Assembly: GCA_900555065.1 (NCBI GenBank)
Contig: USJY01000047.1
Span: 1-8,133, forward strand
Direction: 5' to 3'
Source: an uncultured Eubacteriales bacterium
GTDB lineage: Bacteria; Bacillota; Clostridia; Oscillospirales; UMGS1783
Length of the DNA stretch: 8,133 nt
The position numbers were made by a program, and so were the translations under genes. The notes beneath the pieces were generated by a model. That model saw nothing but the letters and a program-made list of their open reading frames with translations, did not search any database and was not told the origin of the DNA. Below are positions 1 to 6,967 of this stretch, piece by piece (the first letter of the stretch is position 1; each line of letters starts with the position of its first letter).

Positions 1-2768
1 GTGACGCCGCCGTCGTTTCCCATGAAGAACATGAACGCGTGCAGCTCGTCCGGCTTGTTGATGGCGCCGTAGCAGTGCGAGTCGTATACGGCCTCGTAGT
101 ATGTCGGGTCGACAAGGCATTCCGTCTGCAGCCCCGCCGTGACGGGCGTGTCAAAAATGACTGCGTCGGAGTGGTAGAGCCAGTTGCTCAAAACAGAGGC
201 CGTGCCGGGCTGGTCAAAGGGCAGCCCGGTCTGTCCGGAATCGCCGAACACGCCGTAGCTCGTCCCCACGAGGTGGGAGCCGGTCAGCCGCACGTTTTCG
301 AACAGTTTGTTGAGGACTGCGGCGCTTGTGTTGTTCTGGCCAAGAAGGATGGTGCAGCCGGCCGGGATATTGTCGGGATTGAGCGCCGCTACCGTCGCGC
401 CCCTTGCTGTGAGCGTCGCGATCTCCGCCGCGCTCAGCCCGTATTGATAGACGGTGCCGGAGAGCTGGGGCAAACTGCTCCGCTGCGTCACCCAGAACGT
501 CTTGGACCCGCTGGCCGCCTCAGCCCCGTAGAGCGTTGCGCTGATGGTGTATTCGCCTGTTGTAAAGCTCGTCAGAGCAATGGATTCGCTGAGCACCGGG
601 ATGGAGAAGTCGGCGTTCCCGCTCTCATCAAAAGCAGGATGTACGGTTACGGTCTTCTTGTAGAGCGTACCCGACTCGCCGGTAATGCGGATGACGGCGG
701 TGTAGTCCTTGTCCTCCAGAACGCCGAAATTGGAAAGGCGGATATCCACGTCGAGCGCCCCGTCGGAATACACGTTGTACTCGTCGAGGTTCACACACCA
801 GCGCAGGTCGCTCCAGCAGTCCCGGATCGTGTCGTACATGGCGGTCTTGTGGGTCATTTGCCCCTCCAGTATCCCCTCGCCGCGGTAGCCGATGTCTGCG
901 CCCTGCGTCATGCTGTATCCGCTGATTTTGGGGTTGCTGCGAATGTAGTCCACCAGCAGCGAACGCTGCCGCGCCTGCAAAATCTGCGACTGTGTGACGA
1001 TATCCTCCTGCGTGGCGAAAACCGTATTCAGCCCATATTGGGTGTAGATATAGTCGAGCGCCTCGAGCTGCTGCGCAATGGACTGGTTCATCAGGTTGCC
1101 AAGCGAGGAGTTGTTCTCCTGCTGCAGAGTGCGGTAGTCGCTGATGATATTCGGCTGCGAACCCGCGCCTGCCTCTGAGACAAAGGCGGCGCGCACATCG
1201 CCAATGGCGGCGAAAGCGTCCCGCACCGACGCGTCATACGGCATATTCGGGTAATAGTGGATGTCGCCCATGCCTGAAAACAGGGTCATATATGTAGTGT
1301 TTGTGGGCGTGGCGTTTCCTTCGTTGCCCATCCACCCGTCCCACGTACGGCTGCCGGGATTGCAGGCGGACGCGGTCTCGCGCTTGTTGTCCCATCTGCC
1401 GGAGGAGAGGAGCACAAGCACGTTTTCGTCAATGTCGCGGATGGTGTTCAGCGATCCGACCGCCGCGCCGTAACGCGCCTGCGTTCCGCTGTTGCCGTAG
1501 GTTTCGTTGAGCAGGCCTAAAATGGAAAAGCTCACATGGTTCCTGTCGCGGTACAGCAGCTGTGAAATCTCGCTTGTCACAAGCTCGCCGGTAATGGAGC
1601 AGTCGGTCGGGAACCAGGCCATGGCCGTCTCCTCATATACCATCAGCCCGATCCGGTCGCAGTAGTCGAGCATTTCAGGAAGCGCCGGCCCGCTGATAAA
1701 ACGCACCATGTTAAAGCCCGCGCTTTTGAGATAATCCAGCTGATGCAGCTGCCGCTCCGTATCCGCGCCGACGTCCACCGACCCAAGCACATACGGCGCT
1801 GTGTGCGCGCTCTTGAGGAACAGCCGTTCGCCGTTGAGCACAAAGTAGCCCTCGCCGTCCACGCGCAGGTCCTTGAATCCCGTCGTGACGCAGGAGGAAT
1901 CGATAAACGCCGCTCCCTTTGCCTGCGCAGTCGCGTTTACGTCGTAGAGAAATGGGTTGTCGGGCGACCAGGCTGTGAATTCGTCAAGCTGCATGGACAG
2001 GGTGTGTGTGCTGGTCCCCGGCCAGACCTTCACCGTTTTCGCGTCGCTGTCGAGCACGCCGCCGCCCCCCGACACGGTGATTTCGGAGGCGATATCCACA
2101 CGGACGATCTCACCGGTCGGGTTGTTGATGGTCAGCGCAACGTCGACGTTTCCGGTCTGGTAGTCGGCGTCGACGTATGTGTCGTCGATCGATACGTCGG
2201 GCACGGCGCGCAGGTAAACCGGCGTCTGGATATGCTGAAACGCGCCCAGCCACAGCGGCAGGTTGGCCTCAGTCGCGCCCCGGTGCGTACTGCTCCCGCG
2301 CGGAACATAGAGCCGCAGCGCAAGCAGGTTCTGCTCGCCGTGGCGGAGCTGATCCGTCACATCGAACTGGAATTTGCCGTAAGAGCCCTCGTGATCGCCG
2401 ATGTAGGCGCCGTTGAGCCAAACCTTTGTGTAGTATTGCACGCCCTCAAAATCCAGTACGGCGCGCTGGCCGTCCTGCAGGTCGAGGTCGGCGAAGAACT
2501 GGTTGCCGAACCAGACGACGTCAGTATAGGCCACGTCGGAACTCTCATAGGGCAGCGACACGGTCGTCCCGCCGTCGGGAAAGCCGGCGAACCATCTGTT
2601 CTGCTCTCCGATATTGCTGCTGTCCGGGTACACTTTCCAGTCGTCTTTCAGGCAAACCGCCGCCCTGTCGGCGGATATCGTAGAAGCGCCCGCGCCGCCG
2701 GTGAGCAGGAACGACAGCGCCAGCAGCAGGCAGAGTATAAGCGATATTCTGACAGCATAACGTTTCAT
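1..2768 (-). CDS. Secreted glycoside hydrolase family 2 enzyme (beta-galactosidase/beta-glucuronidase-like), 3' end outside window
   Basis: Predicted to cleave a beta-linked glycoside outside the cell; the substrate cannot be told from the sequence. The frame is open for 922 codons to the window edge with no stop or frameshift. Residues 1-28 form a signal peptide with a leucine-rich core and a likely cleavage after AGA; there is no lipobox. The GH2 jelly roll spans about 40-190 (VWLNG near 116-120, FDVT near 135-138), an Ig-like domain 191-297, and the TIM barrel about 298-640, opening with GYFVLNGERLFLK. The acid/base glutamate is E422 in LLNE after RDRNH, and the nucleophile is E532 in FVSEAGAG. 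A beta-sandwich (about 660-745) and a Rossmann-like domain (from about 750) follow. By alignment with the upstream paralogue, roughly 50 residues are missing at the C-terminus. The start is the second of two in-frame ATGs: it has the correct SD spacing, and its MKR start matches the paralogue. The GH2 call is firm; the substrate is unknown. Confidence 0.93.
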   Translation of the reverse strand, partial: MKRYAVRISLILCLLLALSFLLTGGAGASTISADRAAVCLKDDWKVYPDSSNIGEQNRWFAGFPDGGTTVSLPYESSDVAYTDVVWFGNQFFADLDLQDGQRAVLDFEGVQYYTKVWLNGAYIGDHEGSYGKFQFDVTDQLRHGEQNLLALRLYVPRGSSTHRGATEANLPLWLGAFQHIQTPVYLRAVPDVSIDDTYVDADYQTGNVDVALTINNPTGEIVRVDIASEITVSGGGGVLDSDAKTVKVWPGTSTHTLSMQLDEFTAWSPDNPFLYDVNATAQAKGAAFIDSSCVTTGFKDLRVDGEGYFVLNGERLFLKSAHTAPYVLGSVDVGADTERQLHQLDYLKSAGFNMVRFISGPALPEMLDYCDRIGLMVYEETAMAWFPTDCSITGELVTSEISQLLYRDRNHVSFSILGLLNETYGNSGTQARYGAAVGSLNTIRDIDENVLVLLSSGRWDNKRETASACNPGSRTWDGWMGNEGNATPTNTTYMTLFSGMGDIHYYPNMPYDASVRDAFAAIGDVRAAFVSEAGAGSQPNIISDYRTLQQENNSSLGNLMNQSIAQQLEALDYIYTQYGLNTVFATQEDIVTQSQILQARQRSLLVDYIRSNPKISGYSMTQGADIGYRGEGILEGQMTHKTAMYDTIRDCWSDLRWCVNLDEYNVYSDGALDVDIRLSNFGVLEDKDYTAVIRITGESGTLYKKTVTVHPAFDESGNADFSIPVLSESIALTSFTTGEYTISATLYGAEAASGSKTFWVTQRSSLPQLSGTVYQYGLSAAEIATLTARGATVAALNPDNIPAGCTILLGQNNTSAAVLNKLFENVRLTGSHLVGTSYGVFGDSGQTGLPFDQPGTASVLSNWLYHSDAVIFDTPVTAGLQTECLVDPTYYEAVYDSHCYGAINKPDELHAFMFFMGNDGGV

Positions 2769-2770
2769 CT

Positions 2771-5290
2771 TCATTCCTCCAATGTCGCCTGCGAAAGGTG
2801 CGAATTGACCAGGTTGAGCAGCAGGCCGTCGGCTGCCGGGGAACCGGACGCGGCTTCCAGCCGCAGCGTGTTCACCGTGACAAAGCCGCTGCCGCTTTGC
2901 GCGGTCCCGCAGAGAACGCCGGTCGTCACGCCGCCGTCGTCCGCCGCGGCCACTGAGCTGACCGCGGGCTCAAACGAAAGCGTGGAGACGAACGTTTCAC
3001 CGCCGGCCAGATCGCGGCCCATGCTCCCGTCGTGGAAACAGCCCGTGCGGGCAAGTCCTCCGGTCAGTCCGTTTTTATGTATGAGCGCAGCGTAATAACT
3101 CTGCATTTCTCCCTGTACCGGAAGGCTGTCAAAGCCCGCCGCGTCGAGAAGAATCAGGTGCGCCCCGGCTTGGGCGCGCTGGTACGCCGCCGTCAGCAAC
3201 GCGCTGTCGCTGCAGCCGCTGCCGAGCAGAATCACCGCGCCCGCGGGCACGTCGCCGCCGATATATGCGGAAACCTGCGCGCCCTGCGTCTGCAGTAAGG
3301 ACTGGACGGACTCGGCAACGCCGGCGCAGTAAACGGCGGCGCCGGTCTGCGGCAGCGCGCCGCGGCTGGCGACAAACAGCGCTTTCTCGCCGCAGGTCGG
3401 ATGCCCGCCGTCGATCAGTTCCGCGGTAATCCTGTACCGCCCGGCAGGGAAGTTGGCAAGGGATATGCTTGTTTGCAGGACGGGGATTTGCATGTCATAG
3501 CCGTCCGCATCCGCCGCAATGGCGAAGGATACGTCGTTGCTGTACTTCACGCCGCCCTCGCCGCTGATTTTGATGCGCGCGGTATATGTTCCCTCCGTCA
3601 GAACGCCGATATTCGACAGGGAGACGTTCAGCGAGAGCGTATCGGTGTCATACGCCTCGGTCCTGTCTGTCAGGATACACCAGCGCAGGTCGTTGAACGC
3701 GTCGTGCGCCGCGTCCGTAAGCGCCGTTTTGTACGCGCTGAAATCCGCCGTCAGGCATATGCCGTTTATACGTTCGTTCGCCCGCGCGTAATCGAGCAGC
3801 AGCGCGTCCTCATTGACGTGAACCGCGCTGATCCTGTCGGCGATCTGCGCGTCGGAAAGCAGCGCGTCGATTCCGTCGTCCTCATACCATTCGTCGATCG
3901 CCTGCGCGTCAAAAACGGGATCCGTCATTCCGGACACGCCGCAGGAGTAGACGAAACGGGCCGTGTTATCGCCTGCGGTAAGAGCCGTGATCTCATCCAG
4001 GCCGGATACGGAAACCGCGGTGAACGCAGAATGGAACGCCGCCGTACCTGGATTGGACGCGCCGCCGGCTGAAAGAACAAGCGTGTCCGGATCCTGCTGC
4101 CGAAAGGCCGCCAGCAGGCTGGCCGCACGCCCGGCCGTGTCCGTGAAATCGGGGAACAGCGCCGTCATGGCAAGGCTGGCGTGGCCTCTGTCGCGCCGGG
4201 CCAGCGCGGCATATTGCTCCGTTGTTGCGGCCTGGTCCGCATATCCGGTCTCGCACACGAGCAGGCCGAGCTTGTCGCAGTAGTCCAGCATGGCGGCGGA
4301 CGCCGGTCCGTCGGCGGTGCGGACGGCGTTGAAACCGCAGGTTTTGATATAGTTCAGTATTTCAAACAGCTTGTCCCCATAGCTCTGCTGGACCGTGATG
4401 TTGGCGCACTTGAGCAGAATACGCCGCCCGTTGAGCGTAAAGTACCCGCCGCCGTCGATCGCAACGCGCTGAAAGCCCGTGTAGAAATCCGCCGTATCCG
4501 CGCGGTCCGCGTCCTGAGCTTTTGCGCGCACATTGACTTTATATAAATAGGGGTTGGCGTTCGACCATGCGATAAAGTCCGGGATCGACACCTCAATTTC
4601 ATGGGTCGATACGCCCGGCGCTGCCGTCACGTCCAGCACCTGCCGGGTCATGACGCTGTCGGTGTCGTGGGCCGATACGACGGCGTTTAACGAGACCGTC
4701 TTGGTCTCGGCCGCGCCGTTGTCGAGCGTGACGGATATGGTCATGTCGCCGGTGGCGTGATCGGCGTGCGCATATGCATCCGTTACCATGACCTGCGGAT
4801 GGACCGTGACGTTTACGCCGGTTCCAATGGCGGCGGTCGCGTCCGTATCCGCTTCGGCGCGTACGACGAGCTGGTTTGCGCCGCGGGCCTCAATCAGCCC
4901 GGTTACGTCAAGCGCCAGGCTGCCCGCGCCTGTCCGTACGCCCGCCTCCTTGCCGTTGAGCCATACCTTCATGTCCGCCGCCGCATCGTTGAACCTGAGT
5001 ACTACGCGGTCTTTTTTGGAGACGGAGAGGTCGCTTGTGAAGGCGTTGCTGTACCAGAGCGTGTCCGCTCCGTCTGCGTCCGCAGACAGCGGCGCTGCAT
5101 CGCTGTCCATTTGAAAACCCTCGTTCCAGCCGAGACGTTCGCCCTCTCCCGCGGGGTCGGCGCGTACTTGCCAGCCGCCGTCCAGCGAAAGCGATGTCCG
5201 GCCCGGCCGTCCGCCGCATCCGGCTGCGGAAAAACAGAGGACAGATGCGCACAGAATCGACAGTAGAGTGGCCAATGTGTTCCTTTTCAT
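2771..5290 (-). CDS. Predicted lipoprotein, GH2-fold protein lacking both catalytic glutamates (probable pseudoenzyme)
   Basis: This 839-residue protein starts at an ATG 6 bases after AAGGAGG (5303-5297); an in-frame start 16 codons upstream has no SD. Residues 1-24 form a signal peptide ending SAAGC, so Cys25 is a plausible lipidation site (a variant lipobox with Ala at -3). Domains follow the neighbouring GH2 enzyme: jelly roll about 34-165 (VWLNG 109-113), Ig-like 166-270, barrel about 272-555, beta-sandwich about 556-640, and a Rossmann-like domain about 645-839 ending LLLNLVNSHL. In the barrel, the neighbour's LLNE is replaced by LFPD (P380, D381), and its FVSEAGAG by FVYSCGVS (S449). 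The segment between these two positions is about 42 residues shorter than in the neighbour. Ordinary retaining GH2 hydrolysis therefore looks impossible. A role in binding sugar, in a complex with the downstream enzyme, or as a surface receptor is inference. It is the first gene of the operon, and the frame is intact, which argues against simple decay. Confidence 0.9.
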   Translation of the reverse strand: MKRNTLATLLSILCASVLCFSAAGCGGRPGRTSLSLDGGWQVRADPAGEGERLGWNEGFQMDSDAAPLSADADGADTLWYSNAFTSDLSVSKKDRVVLRFNDAAADMKVWLNGKEAGVRTGAGSLALDVTGLIEARGANQLVVRAEADTDATAAIGTGVNVTVHPQVMVTDAYAHADHATGDMTISVTLDNGAAETKTVSLNAVVSAHDTDSVMTRQVLDVTAAPGVSTHEIEVSIPDFIAWSNANPYLYKVNVRAKAQDADRADTADFYTGFQRVAIDGGGYFTLNGRRILLKCANITVQQSYGDKLFEILNYIKTCGFNAVRTADGPASAAMLDYCDKLGLLVCETGYADQAATTEQYAALARRDRGHASLAMTALFPDFTDTAGRAASLLAAFRQQDPDTLVLSAGGASNPGTAAFHSAFTAVSVSGLDEITALTAGDNTARFVYSCGVSGMTDPVFDAQAIDEWYEDDGIDALLSDAQIADRISAVHVNEDALLLDYARANERINGICLTADFSAYKTALTDAAHDAFNDLRWCILTDRTEAYDTDTLSLNVSLSNIGVLTEGTYTARIKISGEGGVKYSNDVSFAIAADADGYDMQIPVLQTSISLANFPAGRYRITAELIDGGHPTCGEKALFVASRGALPQTGAAVYCAGVAESVQSLLQTQGAQVSAYIGGDVPAGAVILLGSGCSDSALLTAAYQRAQAGAHLILLDAAGFDSLPVQGEMQSYYAALIHKNGLTGGLARTGCFHDGSMGRDLAGGETFVSTLSFEPAVSSVAAADDGGVTTGVLCGTAQSGSGFVTVNTLRLEAASGSPAADGLLLNLVNSHLSQATLEE
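2775..2780 (-). promoter_or_regulatory. Ribosome binding site of the downstream GH2 gene, inside the upstream gene's last codons
   Basis: GGAGGA on the minus strand is formed by the final Leu-Glu-Glu codons of the upstream gene. It lies 6 bases before the ATG at 2768-2766 but directly touches the ATG at 2774-2772, so it favours the later start. The upstream stop codon is at 2773-2771, leaving a 2-base gap, so ribosomes finishing the first gene can re-initiate on the second. Confidence 0.75.
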
Positions 5291-5316
5291 CCCAAACCTC
5301 CTTAAAAAGTTAACAG

Positions 5317-5334
5317 AAATACATAACGGTATTT
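5317..5334. repeat. Short palindrome at the expected GH2 operon transcription start
   Basis: AAATAC (5317-5322) and GTATTT (5329-5334) are perfect inverted arms around a 6-base loop. They lie just downstream of the minus-strand -10, covering the predicted start near 5330. The site could be an operator or a small leader hairpin. In AT-rich DNA, 6-bp arms can arise by chance, and it does not match the catabolite-repression cre consensus. Confidence 0.3.
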
Positions 5335-5336
5335 GC

Positions 5337-5365
5337 ATTATAACATTTGATAATTATTATTTATA
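5337..5365 (-). promoter_or_regulatory. Promoter of the GH2 operon with a weak -35
   Basis: On the minus strand there is a perfect TATAAT at 5342-5337. At the 17-bp spacing the -35 hexamer is only TATAAA (5365-5360), 3 of 6 matches to TTGACA. A better hexamer, TTGAAT (5373-5368), is 25 bp away and too far to pair with this -10. Transcription would start near 5330, giving a leader of about 40 bases. A good -10 with a poor -35 is typical of promoters that need an activator, here presumably the divergent AraC-family protein. Confidence 0.55.
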
Positions 5366-5385
5366 TAATTCAAGAAACCAATTGT

Positions 5386-5417
5386 ATAAATTTTTAGTTG
5401 AAAAACATAAATTTTAG
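5386..5417. repeat. Pair of direct repeats 21 bp apart, candidate AraC-family operator
   Basis: ATAAATTTTTAG (5386-5397) and ATAAATTTTAG (5407-5417) differ only by one T and start 21 bp apart, two helical turns. AraC-family proteins with two HTH motifs often bind tandem half-sites with this spacing, as in the araI site of E. coli. The -35 of the regulator's own promoter (5398-5403) sits between the copies, so binding could repress the regulator. The same copies lie roughly 56-87 bp upstream of the GH2 operon start, suitable for activation. The region is AT-rich, so coincidence is possible. Confidence 0.45.
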
Positions 5418-5426
5418 GATTATAAT
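5398..5426 (+). promoter_or_regulatory. Promoter of the AraC-family regulator gene
   Basis: TTGAAA (5398-5403) and TATAAT (5421-5426) are separated by exactly 17 bp, a near-consensus sigma-A promoter. The start would be near 5433, leaving a leader of about 24 bases that contains the SD sequence GGAGGGG at 5444-5450. Confidence 0.8.
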
Positions 5427-5456
5427 ATTAAAAAACAGAGATTGGAGGGGGTTGGA

Positions 5457-6320
5457 ATGTACATTCCAGAAAAATTTGGAAGCTCCAGGCAGTGCAGGGT
5501 TGGGGTTAAGATGGCAGTGACACATGAAAAAATTTCTCCCATGAGTCCTATGCTGAACGAACCGAAAATGCAGATGGACAGCTGGTCGTCGCTGATCATC
5601 CACCTCTCCGGAGACGTCACCTATACGACGGCGTACCACTATTACAAAGCGGACGTGCTGGATATTTTCACGGTGGATGCAAACGAAGTTTACTGTATCG
5701 ACTGGGGACACAGCCAGCCCTATGAGCGCTATGTCGTCTATTTTGACAACGACATTTTCGATCAGGTGTTCACAGGCGAGGAGGAGAGCCGGAAAGCGAT
5801 CATGGGGTTTCTCGACCACAAGCGCTATCCCAACCTGCTGCGCCTGACCGACCCGTTCAAGGACGCTCTCACCACGCTGATCAACGCGGTCGATCCGCTC
5901 CTGGGCTCGGGAGAGTCGGACAATATCATCTCTGTATTTTCAAACGTTACGAAACTCTTTGAGCTGGTGCACCACATCGTCAACGATGAAATCCAGCCCA
6001 GTGCCAGCGGCAAGGCGAACGACATCACGGTCAAGGCCATACAGTACATCAACCAGAAGTTTAAGAGCGTATCCTCTTTGACGGAGGTTTCAGAGCAGCT
6101 GCATGTGAGCCCGGAGCACCTTTCGCGCAAGTTCAAGCAGGATATGGGCGTGCCGCTGAAAGCGTACTTAATCGACAAAAAACTGCAGCACAGCCGCCAT
6201 CTGCTGCGTCTGGGCAGCAACGTGACCGAAGCCGCTCTCGAGTCCGGTTTCCAGAACGTGTCCTATTTCATTCAGCTCTATAAGAACAAATACGGCGTCA
6301 CGCCGCATAAATCGAAATAG
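5457..6320 (+). CDS. AraC/XylS-family transcriptional regulator
   Basis: DNA-binding regulator of 287 residues, close to the usual 270-300 for the family. The N-terminal half (about 40-105) looks like a cupin-type effector domain: a run with LSGDVTYTT is followed by ADVLDIFTVDANEVYCI and PYERYVVYFD, as in sugar-sensing members. A helical linker follows (about 125-185). The C-terminal double helix-turn-helix occupies about 190-287: the first HTH is around LTEVSEQLHVSPEHLSRKFK (208-227), and the second lies between NVTEAALESGF and YFIQLYKNKYG (255-280). The tail ends GVTPHKSK, short of the usual TPxxYR. The ATG at 5457 is chosen because GGAGGGG lies 6 bases before it; a TTG at 5442 would overlap that SD. 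It is transcribed divergently from the GH2 operon and is the likely local regulator; the inducing sugar is unknown. No terminator is visible after the stop codon. Confidence 0.93.
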   Translation: MYIPEKFGSSRQCRVGVKMAVTHEKISPMSPMLNEPKMQMDSWSSLIIHLSGDVTYTTAYHYYKADVLDIFTVDANEVYCIDWGHSQPYERYVVYFDNDIFDQVFTGEEESRKAIMGFLDHKRYPNLLRLTDPFKDALTTLINAVDPLLGSGESDNIISVFSNVTKLFELVHHIVNDEIQPSASGKANDITVKAIQYINQKFKSVSSLTEVSEQLHVSPEHLSRKFKQDMGVPLKAYLIDKKLQHSRHLLRLGSNVTEAALESGFQNVSYFIQLYKNKYGVTPHKSK

Positions 6321-6363
6321 CGGCCGGATCGAACAAATCTGCGCGGCGCCGCCGCCGGATGGG

Positions 6364-6392
6364 TTGATAAATGAACGCCTGTGTGATATAAT
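6364..6392 (+). promoter_or_regulatory. Promoter of the Asp23-family gene, extended -10
   Basis: TTGATA (6364-6369), a 17-bp spacer and TATAAT (6387-6392) form a near-consensus promoter. TG at 6384-6385 adds an extended -10 element. Transcription would start near 6399, giving a leader of about 90 bases. The stretch between the regulator's stop (6320) and this promoter shows no T-tract terminator. Confidence 0.8.
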
Positions 6393-6434
6393 AACAACGC
6401 AGACCAAACGAACGGTTTTGAAGAAGAAGCGGAT

Positions 6435-6465
6435 GCGGCCGCCGCGCGTTTTATGTGCCGGCCGC
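6435..6465 (+). other. GC-rich inverted repeat in the leader, just before the SD
   Basis: GCGGCCG (6435-6441) and CGGCCGC (6459-6465) can pair around a 17-base loop, ending 7 bases before the SD AAAGGAG (6473-6479). The core CGGCCG is also self-complementary. A role in mRNA stability or access to the start site is only a guess. Confidence 0.35.
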
Positions 6466-6489
6466 GCCATTGAAAGGAGTATATGCACT

Positions 6490-6861
6490 ATGGCCAAATA
6501 TCTCAGCAGCGAAGATGCCTGCAACGTCCAGATATCCGAAGAGGTTATCACCGCCATCGTCGCCATTGCGGCGTGCGATGTGGAAGGCGTCGTGCCCGCC
6601 GGCGCAAAGAACTCGAATATTGACTGGAAGGACCTCTTGCCCAAAAAGGGCTTCGGCAAAAACGTCCGGGTCGAGTCGCCGGAAGGCAAGCTGGTGATCG
6701 ACGTGGACATCTCGGTGGAATACGGCAGACCCATCCAGCAGGTTTCGGAGAACGTGCAGAAAGCGGTGTTCGACGCGGTCACGAGCCAGACGGGGCTCAA
6801 AGTCGGCAGTGTCAATGTGCACGTGAGCGGGATTCTGTTCCCGAAAAAGAAGCCGGAATAA
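6490..6861 (+). CDS. yqhY: Asp23/Gls24-family protein (YqhY-like)
   Basis: A 123-residue protein of the Asp23/Gls24 (DUF322) family, small cytoplasmic proteins of Firmicutes whose biochemical role is unsettled; some members are linked to envelope stress, and YqhY to control of fatty acid synthesis. Family features seen are ISEEVITAIVAIAACDVEGV (residues 16-35), the central VDISVEYGRPIQQVSENVQ (about 73-91), and the end GLKVGSVNVHVSGI. There is no signal peptide or membrane segment. The start ATG follows AAAGGAG (6473-6479) by 10 bases; the frame stays open further upstream to 6364, but that stretch covers the promoter. The position directly before nusB matches B. subtilis yqhY, which supports that assignment over Asp23 or Gls24 proper. 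It has its own promoter and terminator, so it is probably mainly monocistronic. The family call is firm; orthology to yqhY is likely. Confidence 0.92.
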   Translation: MAKYLSSEDACNVQISEEVITAIVAIAACDVEGVVPAGAKNSNIDWKDLLPKKGFGKNVRVESPEGKLVIDVDISVEYGRPIQQVSENVQKAVFDAVTSQTGLKVGSVNVHVSGILFPKKKPE

Positions 6862-6933
6862 CCCTGGCCGAACGCAATCGTCCGCGCTTTTGCATGGCCG
6901 GTTTCAGCGTGAATGTAAACAGAATAAAAATAT

Positions 6934-6967
6934 CCCCTTCGCGCAGGCGCGAGGGGTTTATTTTTTT
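6934..6967 (+). terminator. Rho-independent terminator after the Asp23-family gene
   Basis: CCCC-T (6934-6938) pairs with A-GGGG (6952-6956). After one bulged T, CGCG (6940-6943) pairs with CGCG (6948-6951) around a CAGG loop. The stem is followed directly by TTTATTTTTTT (6957-6967). An A-rich stretch just before the stem could let it act weakly in reverse as well. It separates the Asp23-family gene from nusB. Confidence 0.9.

Noticed and set aside
39..1178. A 379-codon plus-strand open frame opposite the secreted GH2 gene
   Set aside because: Its translation shows no recognisable domain and it lies wholly antisense to a clear GH2 frame. In GC-rich genes the opposite strand often stays open.
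2772..2774. First ATG of the secreted GH2 gene, overlapping the upstream stop as ATGA
   Set aside because: The SD directly abuts this ATG with no spacer. The ATG two codons later has 6-base spacing and gives an MKR start like the paralogue. A shared role cannot be fully excluded.
1743..3095. A 450-codon plus-strand open frame across the junction of the two GH2 genes
   Set aside because: It is antisense to both genes, low in complexity, rich in Arg, Ala and Val, without family motifs, and has no SD before the start.
4757..5266. A 169-codon plus-strand open frame opposite the lipoprotein's N-terminal region
   Set aside because: It is the antisense shadow of a gene with signal peptide and GH2 motifs; no SD and no known family.
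5291..5338. In-frame extension of the lipoprotein start by 16 codons
   Set aside because: It would cover the promoter -10 and the SD and spoil the signal peptide; the ATG at 5290 has AAGGAGG at ideal distance.
5364..5388. Imperfect inverted repeat TATAATT...AATTGTATA in the divergent region
   Set aside because: It has one mismatch in very AT-rich DNA and a 9-base spacer. AraC-family proteins favour direct repeats, so it was not annotated as an operator.
6321..6363. GC-rich stretch after the regulator gene, considered as a terminator
   Set aside because: There is no stable stem followed by a T-tract, so the regulator's transcript may read into the next gene.
6168..6815. A 215-codon minus-strand open frame opposite the regulator's end and the Asp23-family gene
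   Set aside because: It crosses two well-supported genes and a plus-strand promoter and has no recognisable domain.
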